Shown: positions 34,403 to 44,192, counted from the stretch's first letter. The stretch: 64,000 bases of DNA from Aliiroseovarius sp. S1339 (GCF_023195695.1 NZ_JALPQG010000007.1:1-64000), one strand, 5' to 3'. Notes: generated by a model from the sequence alone, not told the origin. Numbers and translations: made by a program.

Positions 34403-35445
34403 CGCTTTTGGCTCAATAAGACGTCCGGGTCGTGCACCGGGCGTGCGCGCATCGTCGCGTATAGGCGTGACCAGTTTTCGAACCGTGCGCGTTCCTCGGG
34501 CGGTAACTCTTGGTAGGCTGGCTTGTCATAAGGTTCTTGCAGGGCAAGATCGGCGCGCAACGCGTCTAGCGTTTCAAATCGACCAAAGGGCGGCTTGTCG
34601 GCGCGCACGCTTTCATAGCCAAAAACCTCCATCAACGGGCCATTCACGGCTTCGATATAGGCGATCGCATCATCGGACAATTCGTCCAGAAACTTGTTTG
34701 AATTGCCCGACAAAAGCGGCTTGTCCAGATTGGACCACATGGCGGAGCGTTTGGCATCGGATTGCGCGCTTCTGCTTTTTTCCGAAAAGCGCAGCATTTC
34801 GGGGTCAAACTCCAACTCAAGTTCGTCGCACACCCGTCGCAACTCGGCCTCGGGTTCGACAATCAGATCTTCATAGCGCAACATGCCAACCGGCGTTTGC
34901 GCAGGAAGTTCAGATTTCGCCTGAAGATAGCCGGTCTGATCTTGGTTCCAGCGCTCAGCCGCCCGAAGGACCCCGCCGCGCATCACAGGTCCATTGACCC
35001 ACGACACTGCCATATCGCGAGGATCTCGGGTCATGAACAAAAAGCGCGGGCGCGTGCTTTGCGTTAACAACATCGGCAGATACCGGAACGAGGAGTTTTC
35101 CTTGGTGAACACATGTGCCTTGCCACCGCTGCGGGCTTCAGCGGCATAAAGGGCGGCGGCCATCTCGCCTGCATGGGTCAGATCGGTCAAAAGCGCCGCA
35201 CGCCGCGTCAATGTCCATTCGTCAATTGCCCAGTGACTGACCTTGGCGTCAAAAAGATCAAGAACTGCCCCGCGCAGTTCGTCGCTGCTGACGGCATAGC
35301 GGTTGGCACATTCGCTCATCACCTTGAACAAATGGGCCGCACCGGGCGCCGAAACGTCGGGATGGGCGTCGAAAATCTTGGCAATCAAATTGCTGCCTGA
35401 GCGTTCTGAACAGAGCAAAAAAATAGGCGCGTTCAAAAGGGCCAT
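34399..35445 (-). CDS. Sulfotransferase-family protein
   Basis: A 348-residue cytosolic enzyme. The PAPS 5'-phosphosulfate loop is FLLCSERSGSNLIAKIFDAH at the N-terminus, and the 3'-phosphate-binding part is FLFMTRDPRDMAVSWVNG (residues about 130-147). It would transfer sulfate from PAPS to a hydroxyl of a glycan or lipid. Its start abuts the stop of the aminotransferase fusion gene, and its end overlaps WbqC, so all three are coexpressed. A sulfated surface polysaccharide is the likely product, by context. Confidence 0.88.
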   Translation of the reverse strand: MALLNAPIFLLCSERSGSNLIAKIFDAHPDVSAPGAAHLFKVMSECANRYAVSSDELRGAVLDLFDAKVSHWAIDEWTLTRRAALLTDLTHAGEMAAALYAAEARSGGKAHVFTKENSSFRYLPMLLTQSTRPRFLFMTRDPRDMAVSWVNGPVMRGGVLRAAERWNQDQTGYLQAKSELPAQTPVGMLRYEDLIVEPEAELRRVCDELELEFDPEMLRFSEKSRSAQSDAKRSAMWSNLDKPLLSGNSNKFLDELSDDAIAYIEAVNGPLMEVFGYESVRADKPPFGRFETLDALRADLALQEPYDKPAYQELPPEERARFENWSRLYATMRARPVHDPDVLLSQKR

Positions 35446-37722
35446 TTAGCGGCTTCCATCTGCTGCGGTTTTTTCTCCAGCACGCACCATCGCGATGATC
35501 TGCGCGATGATATCTTCGTTAGAGGCCAGTCGCATTTCTGGGGCATTCGAAAGGCTGAACACATGGTCAAACAAATGCTGCGCGTTGGGAATAGGCGTTG
35601 CCGAAAGGTCTTTCGGGACAAGCGGGCGGTAGTATTTGCGCATGATGACCGGCCCGCTAGCTGCGTCGATATCAACGGGGACAGGCGCTAGAAAAGCGGT
35701 ATGGGCAAGAGGTGATATGGTTTCGACATCACCGGCGAAGGGGCGAATATCAAGGCCGGTATCAATCACAAGCGACTTCATCCGCCGTTCTTGAAATTTA
35801 TAGAATTGCCGCCAATAGGGCATGCGTTCCAGCCGGTCGATAATCGCCGCCGCCGAAAGGTCGCTCAGCTTGAAGTTTGAGGCACAGAAATTTGCGCTGT
35901 CGGGCAGTCTTGCCGCGTAATTCACAAGCGCGCGGATCGTTTCGTCTTGATCGGCGTCACAAAGGATGAACCCGCCTTCGCCCACGCCCCAAGGTTTGGT
36001 GTGATGGGCCGAGATTGTTTCTATCGGGGCATGTTTTTCGCCAGAGCTCGCAGGACGGTCAAAAAGGCCCGTCGCATTGTCGACCACAAAGCTTTTGCCG
36101 TGGCGTGAACAAAAATCTGCAACATCATCCCAATCGGATTGGGTCGCGAAGACATTGGTATAAATAACGCCATCGTAGCTAGAAAGCGGCAACGCCTTCA
36201 AAGCGTCAAGGTCAAAGCGCCCCTGCGCGTCGCAATCAATGATCTGTGTTTCCGACAGCGGGCCAACCTTGCAGGAAAAAAAGTTAAAGGCACTTGCGAC
36301 CCAGCGAAACCCCGGCGACTGGGCCTGTAATTCATGAAGCCCGCAGGCCAAATGCAAAGCTGACGTTCCGTTGTTCACAGCGATGACGCGTCGATGTGCG
36401 GGAACGTTGGTCAGGGCCGCGACCATCGATTCCAACAGCGCCGCGACAGGGCCGCCATTGGCATGGTGGTTGGCTGCAATCGACAGCGACAGAAGTTCCG
36501 CCATGCGCTGATGGTCATAGATTTTATTCTCAATGAACTGGATCGGCCCTTGGGAAAAGGGGGCAGACAATTCGTCGTTTGAGGCGGGTTCGGGTACGTC
36601 CGCAGCCGTCGCCAATTCAACCAGTTTGGGATCACGCAGGCCGTACCGGCGGGTGTACGAGTTTTCGACCCCAAGCAGGGGGGTGTTCAATTTTGGTAAG
36701 GCTGCTGCCAACTGGCGCTGATAGACAGATGTCCAGTTTGATCGCATCGCGGTCTCGGGGCTGAAGGCGGCTAGTGTGCCACCAAGATCGACGAACTGAA
36801 AACGAGCGAACTTCTCCCAGGCTTTGAAGGCCAGCCAAGTTGTTAGTGATCCGCCCGCGGCACCAATGACGAGCGGCAAGCGTGCTGTATTCTGGTGTGC
36901 TTCCAACGCTGAGCAAAGCTGCTCAAGGATATTCTCACGCTCAAGGCGCGCTTGACCCGCATCGACGATTATGGTGGTCAGTGAGGCAAGGCCAAGCGCG
37001 TCGATCAGCGCACGATTGCTGTCGTTGCCGATAAAAATCACATCGCGGTCGCGCAGTGCATCGGTGAATTTGTGCAAACTACCTGTGATCGCCGCAACCT
37101 TGAATTCGTGGCCTGAGAACCCTTTTTCCACCACATTTTCGCAATGCACGTCTGGCACGAAATGCTCAATCAACGCTTCGCAAACCGCGCGGTTTTCGTA
37201 TGGTGTTCCCTCAATCCGGTCAGACGCAGGCCATGGCACCAGTGAGGCCACGAAATGCATACCATCATCGGGTCGCGCTGCATCGCGCATGAAGCCTAGA
37301 AGCTCAGCCAGCATCCCGCCTTCGGCAAACATACTGCCACCGATGCCAAGCATTTCGTCCAGCGTTTTGCCAGATGTGGTCAAGATTTTGTCGCGGGCGA
37401 CGCCAAGCCTTTCGAGTTTCGCAAGGCGTTCCCAAAAGCCGTGGTTGATTTTGCAGAAGGCGAAGCGTTCGTTACCTTCCATCAGGCGCAAAACATGTTC
37501 AAACCCGGGTTGATCCACGTCTAGAACTGGTGCTGCGCGGAAACCCTCGGCGCGGTCGTGCATCAAATAATCAGCATATCCAGACGGGTCGGCTTCTGAG
37601 GCCGTATTTTTGGGACCTGCCGAAACTAAATTCAGCGCGCGTTTGATGAGCTTCAATGTCAGATCCCTTGACGGGTGGTGTTGCAATTTGAAGGCGGCCG
37701 GGTCCAATAAATCGTCAGCCAT
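35446..37722 (-). CDS. Two-domain protein: GT-D-like domain plus DegT-type aminotransferase-like domain
   Basis: A 758-residue fusion. Residues 1 to about 370 resemble the GT-D glycosyltransferase fold: ERFAFCKINHGFWERL, a Rossmann-like LPLVIGAAGGSLTTWLAF and FVDLGGTLAAF. Residues about 400-758 are a DegT/DnrJ/EryC1/StrS-type PLP domain: NNGTSALHLACGL, Asp548 (VVDNATGLF) for the PLP ring nitrogen, and Lys576 (SAHHTKPWGVGEGG) as the Schiff-base lysine. One chain would thus combine sugar transfer with amino-sugar formation. It leads the operon with the sulfotransferase and WbqC. I have not seen this fusion named; the N-terminal assignment is less sure than the C-terminal one. Confidence 0.75.
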   Translation of the reverse strand: MADDLLDPAAFKLQHHPSRDLTLKLIKRALNLVSAGPKNTASEADPSGYADYLMHDRAEGFRAAPVLDVDQPGFEHVLRLMEGNERFAFCKINHGFWERLAKLERLGVARDKILTTSGKTLDEMLGIGGSMFAEGGMLAELLGFMRDAARPDDGMHFVASLVPWPASDRIEGTPYENRAVCEALIEHFVPDVHCENVVEKGFSGHEFKVAAITGSLHKFTDALRDRDVIFIGNDSNRALIDALGLASLTTIIVDAGQARLERENILEQLCSALEAHQNTARLPLVIGAAGGSLTTWLAFKAWEKFARFQFVDLGGTLAAFSPETAMRSNWTSVYQRQLAAALPKLNTPLLGVENSYTRRYGLRDPKLVELATAADVPEPASNDELSAPFSQGPIQFIENKIYDHQRMAELLSLSIAANHHANGGPVAALLESMVAALTNVPAHRRVIAVNNGTSALHLACGLHELQAQSPGFRWVASAFNFFSCKVGPLSETQIIDCDAQGRFDLDALKALPLSSYDGVIYTNVFATQSDWDDVADFCSRHGKSFVVDNATGLFDRPASSGEKHAPIETISAHHTKPWGVGEGGFILCDADQDETIRALVNYAARLPDSANFCASNFKLSDLSAAAIIDRLERMPYWRQFYKFQERRMKSLVIDTGLDIRPFAGDVETISPLAHTAFLAPVPVDIDAASGPVIMRKYYRPLVPKDLSATPIPNAQHLFDHVFSLSNAPEMRLASNEDIIAQIIAMVRAGEKTAADGSR

Positions 37723-37891
37723 TAATGGCTGAGACCATGATTAATGCAGCCAACCGCACAATTGACAGCACTAAACCAGAATCGCGCGACCGTCCATGGA
37801 TTAGCACCCGTCTGCACAAGCACGAATTCGGCTAGGGCGAGGCGAATACTGCTGCGGCGTTGTTGCGATCTGGCCTGCGATACCGGAAGCA

Positions 37892-39103
37892 TCAGATCGC
37901 TGATAGGCCAGCATTTGTGTTCAACAGGAATTGTGTGAAAATGGGGCTGCTTGCTGCGCCGATGGCACGCGCGTTGCCGCCGATGCTACCAGCCTCAATT
38001 TGCGGAGCAACAAGGCCCCTCGTGTCTTGGTTGACCAGATATCGCCGGACTCGTTCGACCAATTCGTTTCGGACGCCTTCGGGAAAAGCGCCGTCAATCA
38101 GGATCGCTTCGAAGTCGATGACTGCACAGATCGACAGCGATGCTTTGGCAAGCTCTTGCGCGGTTTCGCCGATCCAAGGTTCGACATAACGTGCCAAAGA
38201 CGTCCAGTCTTGCGGGGTCTGCCAAAGGATTTCCGGGTTCAAACCAGCTTCAATCAATCGCGATTCCAGCAAATGGATCGAGGCCACATCGATCAGTTGT
38301 CGGCTTTCCCCCAAAGGGCCAGTGCTGCGCATAGAGCCCAGAGCACCGGCATTGCCTTGGTTGCCCTCAAACACCGTATCGTTCAAAACGACGCCCCCAC
38401 CGACGAACGAGCCTATGAAGAAATAAGCATAGTCGCGCAAATCTTTTCTATCGCCATAAAGGTGTTCAGCCCGGCAGGCTGCGGTCGCGTCATTCACGAC
38501 AAAAACCGGAAGATCGCTGAACTTCCCGACCTCCTTCGCAAAGTCGATGCCTTTCCATGATTTGAACATTTCGGCGGGTGCCCCGATCAGGTCATGCCAT
38601 TTCCAAAGCTCAAATGGTGTGCCGATGCCGATGCCGCAAATGCGCCGATGGATATCAGGGTCCAGGTCGTCGGTCAGTGTGGCAAGGCCCTGTTCAAGAA
38701 AGCTGAACACGGCGTCAGGCAGTGGGTAGGCATAAGATGTATCAACCTGCGCGCGCACATTGCCCGCGAAATCCAAAAGAAGAAGGGTCGCGCTGCGGCG
38801 CCCGATTTTCAGCCCAAGTGACAGCACCCCATCGGGGTTCAGTTCCATAGGGATTGACGGCTTGCCCACTTTGCCGCGGATCGGTTCGCCGCGTTTAAGG
38901 ATGCCGTCCTTTTCAAGTTTGCGCAGGATCACCGAAACCGTCTGTGGTGACAGACCCGTTTTGCGGGCCAAATCAATTCCTGGCATCGCGCCACGGCGTT
39001 GCAGCATGGAAAGAAGTAGCCGCTCATTGTGGTCGCGAACCCCCCTTTGGTTCACGCCGCCACTTCTGTCGTTTATTGTTCCGCCATCCATAACGCCGAC
39101 CAT
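37892..39103 (-). CDS. ROK-family transcriptional regulator of the fructose-type ABC operon
   Basis: About 403 residues from the ATG at 39103 with GGGAGAGAG before it (a longer frame starts at 39142). The N-terminal helix-turn-helix is LARKTGLSPQTVSVILRKLE. The ROK sugar-kinase-like domain follows, with GIGIGTPFEL, NDATAACRAEHLYG and GGGVVLNDTVFEGNQGNAGA. It should bind a sugar and act as a repressor, as NagC/Mlc-type ROK proteins do. It is divergent from the frcB-type binding-protein gene, with an AT-rich palindrome in between. Confidence 0.9.
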   Translation of the reverse strand: MVGVMDGGTINDRSGGVNQRGVRDHNERLLLSMLQRRGAMPGIDLARKTGLSPQTVSVILRKLEKDGILKRGEPIRGKVGKPSIPMELNPDGVLSLGLKIGRRSATLLLLDFAGNVRAQVDTSYAYPLPDAVFSFLEQGLATLTDDLDPDIHRRICGIGIGTPFELWKWHDLIGAPAEMFKSWKGIDFAKEVGKFSDLPVFVVNDATAACRAEHLYGDRKDLRDYAYFFIGSFVGGGVVLNDTVFEGNQGNAGALGSMRSTGPLGESRQLIDVASIHLLESRLIEAGLNPEILWQTPQDWTSLARYVEPWIGETAQELAKASLSICAVIDFEAILIDGAFPEGVRNELVERVRRYLVNQDTRGLVAPQIEAGSIGGNARAIGAASSPIFTQFLLNTNAGLSAI

Positions 39104-39144
39104 ATCTCTCTCTCCCGCAACGAGAAAGATGCCCATGGTCAATT

Positions 39145-39165
39145 AATAAGTAAAGTTTATTTATT
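39145..39165. promoter_or_regulatory. Probable ROK operator with adjacent -35 box
   Basis: AATAAGTAAA and TTTATTTATT form an inverted repeat around one central G (9 of 10 positions pair), the AT-rich style of NagC/Mlc-type operators. TTGACA at 39168-39173, just beside it, is a good -35 box for the rightward ABC operon; no convincing -10 is seen. A ROK repressor bound here would block both divergent genes. Confidence 0.6.
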
Positions 39166-39287
39166 TATTGACAGCGCTAACAGAATCGGTCCTTTTGGAT
39201 ATCAACCTGCGGCGGGAAGAGCGTCCGGGTCCGGATCGGGGAGGAGCCTGATCCAATGAGATCCACAATGATCCTTGGGAGGATATC

Positions 39288-40301
39288 ATGAGAAAACTAC
39301 TGACTTCTTCAGTTCTGGCACTGACCGCCATCGCTGGCACCGCTTCTGCGGATGGGATCAGCGCATGCCTGATCACCAAGACCGACACCAACCCGTTTTT
39401 CGTTAAGATGCGTGAAGGTGCAGAAGCAAAAGCTGGTGAACTGGGCATCACCTTGAACAGCTATGCAGGCAAGGTTGACGGCGACCATGAAGCACAAGTC
39501 GCCGCAATTGAGACCTGCATCGCAAATGGTGCAAAGGGCATCCTTTTGACCGCATCGGACACCAGTTCGATCGTTCCCGCAGTACAGCAGGCACGCGATG
39601 CTGGTATACTTGTCATTGCGCTGGATACTCCGCTTGATCCGGTTGACGCGGCAGATATGACATTTGCGACTGATAACTTCCTTGCTGGCGAACTGATTGG
39701 TCAATGGGCAGCAGCCGCACTGGGTGATGAGGCGGCAAACGCCAAAATTGCGATGCTTGATCTGGCGGTCAGCCAGCCCACTGTCGGCGTTCTGCGCGAC
39801 CAAGGCTTTCTGCAAGGCTTTGGCATCGAGCTTGGTGACCCAAATAAATGGGGCGACGAAACCGACCCGCGGATCGTTGGTCACGACGTGACGGCAGGCA
39901 ACGAAGAAGGCGGTCGCAAGGCGATGGAAAACCTGCTGGCCAGTGACCCGATGATCAATGTGGTCTATACGATCAACGAACCGGCTGCGGCTGGTGCCTA
40001 TGAAGCGTTGAAGGCGATTGGCCGCGAAAACGACGTTCTGATTGTTTCGGTTGACGGTGGCTGCCCCGGCGTTGCCAACGTCAAGGACGGCGTCATTGGT
40101 GCGACGTCACAACAATATCCGCTGCTGATGGCGTCCAAGGGCATTGAGGCGATCGCTGCTTGGGCTGCCGACGGCACCAAGCCCGAGGCGACGTCTGGCA
40201 AAGCCTTCTTTGATACCGGTGTTGCACTGATCACAGACCAGCCCGTGGACGGTGTCGAAAGCATCGACTCCACCGAGGGTGCCAATCTCTGCTGGGGTTG
40301 A
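39288..40301 (+). CDS. frcB: Sugar ABC transporter substrate-binding protein (FrcB-like)
   Basis: A 337-residue periplasmic protein with a signal peptide ending TASA at about residue 21. The sugar-binding fold of the ribose/galactose class is clear: [57 protein letters not shown] and [22 protein letters not shown] precedes the ATG. The gene order binding protein-permease-ATPase-kinase with a divergent ROK regulator matches the rhizobial frcBCAK fructose/mannose/ribose system, so those sugars are the likely ligands. Confidence 0.88.
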   Translation: MRKLLTSSVLALTAIAGTASADGISACLITKTDTNPFFVKMREGAEAKAGELGITLNSYAGKVDGDHEAQVAAIETCIANGAKGILLTASDTSSIVPAVQQARDAGILVIALDTPLDPVDAADMTFATDNFLAGELIGQWAAAALGDEAANAKIAMLDLAVSQPTVGVLRDQGFLQGFGIELGDPNKWGDETDPRIVGHDVTAGNEEGGRKAMENLLASDPMINVVYTINEPAAAGAYEALKAIGRENDVLIVSVDGGCPGVANVKDGVIGATSQQYPLLMASKGIEAIAAWAADGTKPEATSGKAFFDTGVALITDQPVDGVESIDSTEGANLCWG

Positions 40302-40330
40302 TTTAGCCCAACTAAGCCGAAATGGTGAAA

Positions 40331-40358
40331 GACAGGGCGGGACATTTCCTGCCCTGTC
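40331..40358 (+). terminator. Intercistronic hairpin after frcB
   Basis: GACAGGGCGGGA pairs with TTCCTGCCCTGTC (one bulge or mismatch) 30 bp after the binding-protein stop, with no T-run after it. As for other binding-protein genes it probably stabilises the frcB part of the message and lowers expression of the permease and ATPase. Confidence 0.6.
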
Positions 40359-40392
40359 ACGAAACTCACAATAGCTCCAGAAGGGAAAGCAG

Positions 40393-41454
40393 ATGTCCCA
40401 GTCAGACGATTTTGAGGCCGTTGCGTCGAGCGCGTCATCCGATGTCGCCTCATTCGATGGCCACTCAAAAGGGTTCATTGACCGCTTCCACAGCGCGCTG
40501 CACACAACGCCTGCGCTTGTCCCGCTGATCGTGCTTGTCGCGGCGATTGCCATTTTTGGGGCACTTCTGGGAAGCAAGTTCTTTTCCCCCTTTGCGCTGA
40601 CACTGATCCTGCAACAGGTGCAGATCGTTGGCATCGTGGCGGCCGCGCAAAGCCTTGTCATTTTAACCGCTGGTATCGACCTGAGTGTTGGCGCGATTGC
40701 AGTGATATCTTCGGTGATCATGGGCCAGTTTACGTTCCGCTATGGCGTGCCGGTTGAATTGGCCGTCGTATTTGGTTTGATTGTCGGAACGGGGATCGGC
40801 TTTGTGAACGGCTGGTTGGTCGCTGCGATGAAACTGCCGCCATTCATTGTCACACTGGGTATGTGGCAGATTGTTCTGGCGGCCAATTTTCTTTATTCGG
40901 CAAACGAAACCATTCGCAGCCAGGAAATCGCTGAAAACGCCCCGCTACTACAACTGCTGGGCGCCAAGTTCAATATTGGCGGAGCCGTCTTCACCTACGG
41001 CGTCATTTTCATGCTTCTGCTGGTCCTTCTGCTGGCCTATGTGTTGCGCCACACCGCTTGGGGCCGCCATGTATATGCAATTGGCGACGATCCCGAAGCC
41101 GCAGAGCTTGCCGGGGTGAATGTAAAAAGAACGACGATTTCGGTTTACGCTCTGGCTGGTCTGATCTGTGCCTTTGCTGGTTGGGCCTTGATCGGTCGCA
41201 TCGGGTCAGTGTCTCCCACGTCGGGCCAATTGCTCAATATCGAAAGTATTACCGCTGTCGTCATTGGGGGCATCTCGCTCTTCGGCGGGCGGGGCTCGAT
41301 CTTGGGCACGCTTTTCGGTGCTCTGATTGTCGGGGTGTTCACACTTGGTCTGCGGCTTTTGGGCGCGGACGCACAGTGGACCTTCTTGCTGATCGGCGCT
41401 CTTATCATCGCGGCTGTCGCCGTCGACCAATGGATCAGAAAGGTAGCAGCGTAA
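40393..41454 (+). CDS. frcC: Sugar ABC transporter permease (FrcC-like)
   Basis: A 353-residue membrane protein of the RbsC/BPD_transp_2 family, with about ten helices after a 45-residue cytoplasmic N-terminus. Motifs: LVILTAGIDLSVGAIAVIS, GFVNGWLVAAMKLPPFIVTL, YAIGDDPEAAELAGVNVKRT (the coupling-helix EAA-like region) and VVIGGISLFGGRGSILGTL. GAAGGGAAAG lies before the ATG. It forms the channel for sugar import with the next gene's ATPase, whose ATG overlaps its TAA. Confidence 0.92.
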   Translation: MSQSDDFEAVASSASSDVASFDGHSKGFIDRFHSALHTTPALVPLIVLVAAIAIFGALLGSKFFSPFALTLILQQVQIVGIVAAAQSLVILTAGIDLSVGAIAVISSVIMGQFTFRYGVPVELAVVFGLIVGTGIGFVNGWLVAAMKLPPFIVTLGMWQIVLAANFLYSANETIRSQEIAENAPLLQLLGAKFNIGGAVFTYGVIFMLLLVLLLAYVLRHTAWGRHVYAIGDDPEAAELAGVNVKRTTISVYALAGLICAFAGWALIGRIGSVSPTSGQLLNIESITAVVIGGISLFGGRGSILGTLFGALIVGVFTLGLRLLGADAQWTFLLIGALIIAAVAVDQWIRKVAA

Positions 41455-42221
41455 TGGAACCGATCTTAAAAGGCCGTGGACTTGTAAAACGCTACGGCAA
41501 AGTGACGGCCCTTGACCATTGTGACTTCGACCTGATGCCGGGCGAGATTCTGGCCGTCATCGGCGACAATGGCGCGGGTAAAAGCACCCTTATCAAGGCA
41601 GTGTCGGGTGCTGTCGTTGCGGATGCAGGCACCGTGACGATGGACGGTGAAGAGGTTCGCTTCGCCAACCCGATTGAGGCCCGTGAGGCCGGAATTGAAA
41701 CCGTTTATCAAACCCTTGCAATGTCTCCGGCCCTATCGATTTCCGACAACATGTTTATGGGGCGGGAGCTGCGGCGTCCCGGCTTTCGCGGCAAGTGGTT
41801 GCGTCAGCTGGATCGCCCCGCGATGGAGAAATTCGCCCGCGACAAGCTGACTGAACTTGGGTTGATGACAATCCAGAACATCAATCAGGCAGTCGAAACC
41901 TTGTCGGGTGGGCAACGCCAAGGCGTCGCCGTCGCCCGCGCCGCCGCTTTCGGGTCCAAGGTTATCATCCTGGACGAACCCACCGCCGCCCTTGGCGTCA
42001 AGGAAAGCCGCAAGGTGCTTGAACTGATTCAGGACGTGAAGTCGCGCGGCATTCCGATCATCCTGATCAGCCACAACATGCCCCATGTGTTCGAACTTGC
42101 CGACCGCATCCACGTGCATCGGCTGGGCAAACGGCTTTGTGTGATCGATCCGAAAGATTATACCATGTCCGATGCAGTCGCCTTTATGACTGGGGCAAAA
42201 GAAGCACCCGAGGCCGCGTGA
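41454..42221 (+). CDS. frcA: Sugar ABC transporter ATP-binding protein (FrcA-like)
   Basis: A 255-residue ATPase from the ATG overlapping the permease stop (TAATG). It has a single nucleotide-binding domain, unlike the duplicated RbsA type: Walker A GDNGAGKSTL, signature LSGGQRQGVAVARAA, Walker B KVIILDEPTAAL and the switch His in ILISHNM. A longer upstream frame exists but overlaps the permease and lacks family sequence. It energises fructose-type sugar uptake. Its stop overlaps the GTG of the kinase gene. Confidence 0.93.
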   Translation: MEPILKGRGLVKRYGKVTALDHCDFDLMPGEILAVIGDNGAGKSTLIKAVSGAVVADAGTVTMDGEEVRFANPIEAREAGIETVYQTLAMSPALSISDNMFMGRELRRPGFRGKWLRQLDRPAMEKFARDKLTELGLMTIQNINQAVETLSGGQRQGVAVARAAAFGSKVIILDEPTAALGVKESRKVLELIQDVKSRGIPIILISHNMPHVFELADRIHVHRLGKRLCVIDPKDYTMSDAVAFMTGAKEAPEAA

Positions 42222-42847
42222 AACCCCCGGCCTTGACCATAGCCGAATTGGCAGAACATGTGCGTGCTGCACCGCGCAAAGGAACCCGACGTTTGGTCGC
42301 GGTTGGGGGCGCGCCTGCCAGTGGGAAATCCACCTTGGCCGAGGCGCTTGCCGATCACCTGACGAACGATGGCTGCCCCGCAAAAGTCGTGCCGATGGAT
42401 GGGTTTCACCTGCACAACCAAATCCTAGTGGAACGGGATTTGCTGAACCGCAAAGGCGCGCCGCAGACATTTGATGCGCAGGGTTTCCTGCACCTAATCA
42501 CCCGCCTGCATGACGAGCCCGAGGTCTTCTTCCCCCTGTTTGATCGGGACCGCGACATCGCGATTGCTGGTGCGGGTCTTGTTGATCAAGACTGCAACAC
42601 CGTGATTGTCGAAGGCAACTACCTGCTTCAAGACCTCCCGATCTGGCGCGACCTGCGTGCCCATTGGGATCTGGCGCTGTGCTTGGAGGTTGAGGAACAA
42701 GTGCTGCATGATCGGCTTGTCGCACGTTGGCTGAAACACGGGCTATCGCCCAAACAGGCAGAGGTTCGCGCTGCGGAAAACGACCTTAAGAACGCGCAGT
42801 TGGTTCGGCAGTTTCAATTGCCTGCCGACATCATCGTCGCATCCTGA
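42218..42847 (+). CDS. frcK: P-loop kinase, FrcK-like (nucleoside/uridine-kinase fold)
   Basis: A 209-residue kinase from a GTG overlapping the frcA stop. The P-loop is GGAPASGKSTLAEALADHL; VPMDGFHLHNQIL is the substrate loop, VIVEGNYLL the Walker B-like strand, and HDRLVARWLKHGLS the lid with arginines. The fold is that of uridine kinase and phosphoribulokinase. In rhizobia the equivalent gene ends the frc operon and probably phosphorylates the imported sugar. The frame opens further upstream, but that part overlaps frcA. Confidence 0.82.
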   Translation: MKPPALTIAELAEHVRAAPRKGTRRLVAVGGAPASGKSTLAEALADHLTNDGCPAKVVPMDGFHLHNQILVERDLLNRKGAPQTFDAQGFLHLITRLHDEPEVFFPLFDRDRDIAIAGAGLVDQDCNTVIVEGNYLLQDLPIWRDLRAHWDLALCLEVEEQVLHDRLVARWLKHGLSPKQAEVRAAENDLKNAQLVRQFQLPADIIVAS

Positions 42848-42950
42848 TCCCTACGGCGCATGATGAATTCGCCAGTTAGATGTATCGTTCTATACGGCTA
42901 GCGCCATGGCCACGCACCTATATAGAAATACAAGAAGCAAGGGCCTCGCC

Positions 42951-44192
42951 ATGAATATTGATCAACTGCGAGCACCACGTCACCAGTTTGACACGCCCGA
43001 GCATCGGGATTGGCTGCGCGCGGATGCAAAACGGCAGTTTGCCTTTTTCAGCGCCAGCCTGCGACCGGACGATGGGTTCTATGTTCTGGGTCATGACGGT
43101 GCGCCGCTTGATGACAGCGTGCAGCAGCTGCACACGACGACCCGGCTGACCCATTCCTATGCTTTGGGGAAGCTTGCGGGGCAGAGTGGCTGCGACGCGG
43201 TGATCGACAAGGGCATGTCTTTTCTATGGAGTCATCACCGCGATGGGCAGCATGGCGGGTATCTGTGGGCGTTAGACGGCGGTGCAATGCATGACGCGCG
43301 CAAGCTGGCCTATGGGCATGTCTTCGTCCTGCTGGCAGGGGCCAGCGCCAAACTGGCCGGTCACCCGGATGCCGACCGATTGATCGACGATGTGACCGCG
43401 GTGCTGGATAAGAGGTTTTGGGAGGACGAAGCCGGACTTTTCTCCGATGAACTGAACCGCGATTGGTCACCGTTTTCGAACTATCGCGGCATGAACGCCA
43501 ACATGCACGGGGTCGAAGCGCTTTTAGCGGCTTATGAGGCAACCGGGCGCGAGCGGTATCTGCAACAGGCTGGCCGCGTTCTGGACTTCTTCATCGGCAA
43601 AATCGGCCCGCGTGAAAACTGGCGGCTGCCCGAGCATTACACCGAGGACTGGCAGATTGACCGTGGCCATAGCGGCGACCCGATGTTCCGCCCGGCCGGC
43701 ACCACACCCGGCCATTCGTTCGAACTTGCGCGGCTCTTGATGCAATATTGGGATTTACGCGGGCGGCCCGACGACACCTCGCGCGATGCCGCTTGGGCGC
43801 TGGTCGAGCGCGCGTTGACCGACGCATGGGATGTCGAGAACGGTGGGTTGTTTTATACGCTGGAATTCGGCGGGTCGCCCGCCATTCGCGATCGATATTG
43901 GTGGCCCGTGACCGAGGCGATCGGCGTTCTTGCCAGCTTCCTGAAGCTTGGAGGTACTGACGTGCAAGTCGATTGGTACGCCCGCTTGTGGCAGTTCGCG
44001 GATACGCATTTCATTGATCATGATCGTGGCGGCTGGTATCCGGAAATTGACGTTCAGGGTAAGCCGACTGTCACACAGTTTCACGGCAAGCCGGATATCT
44101 ACCATTCGATCCAGGCATGCCTGTTTCCGCTGACGCCAAAACTATCGCGAATGGCTGGGCATTTGCGCGGCGTTCTGGGTGACTACGTCTAA
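42951..44192 (+). CDS. AGE-family epimerase/isomerase (D-mannose isomerase-like)
   Basis: A 413-residue alpha/alpha-barrel enzyme of the N-acylglucosamine 2-epimerase family. Typical segments: DDSVQQLHTTTRLTHSYALG, HHRDGQHGGYLWALDGG, FSNYRGMNANMHGVEALLAA, PGHSFELARLLMQYWDLRG and DHDRGGWYPEID, which carry the conserved His and Arg residues of the active site. Members interconvert mannose, fructose or glucose, or epimerise amino sugars. Right after an frc-type uptake operon, mannose-to-fructose isomerisation is the best guess. The ATG at 42951 is chosen over one at 42906; neither has a strong ribosome binding site. Confidence 0.82.
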   Translation: MNIDQLRAPRHQFDTPEHRDWLRADAKRQFAFFSASLRPDDGFYVLGHDGAPLDDSVQQLHTTTRLTHSYALGKLAGQSGCDAVIDKGMSFLWSHHRDGQHGGYLWALDGGAMHDARKLAYGHVFVLLAGASAKLAGHPDADRLIDDVTAVLDKRFWEDEAGLFSDELNRDWSPFSNYRGMNANMHGVEALLAAYEATGRERYLQQAGRVLDFFIGKIGPRENWRLPEHYTEDWQIDRGHSGDPMFRPAGTTPGHSFELARLLMQYWDLRGRPDDTSRDAAWALVERALTDAWDVENGGLFYTLEFGGSPAIRDRYWWPVTEAIGVLASFLKLGGTDVQVDWYARLWQFADTHFIDHDRGGWYPEIDVQGKPTVTQFHGKPDIYHSIQACLFPLTPKLSRMAGHLRGVLGDYV

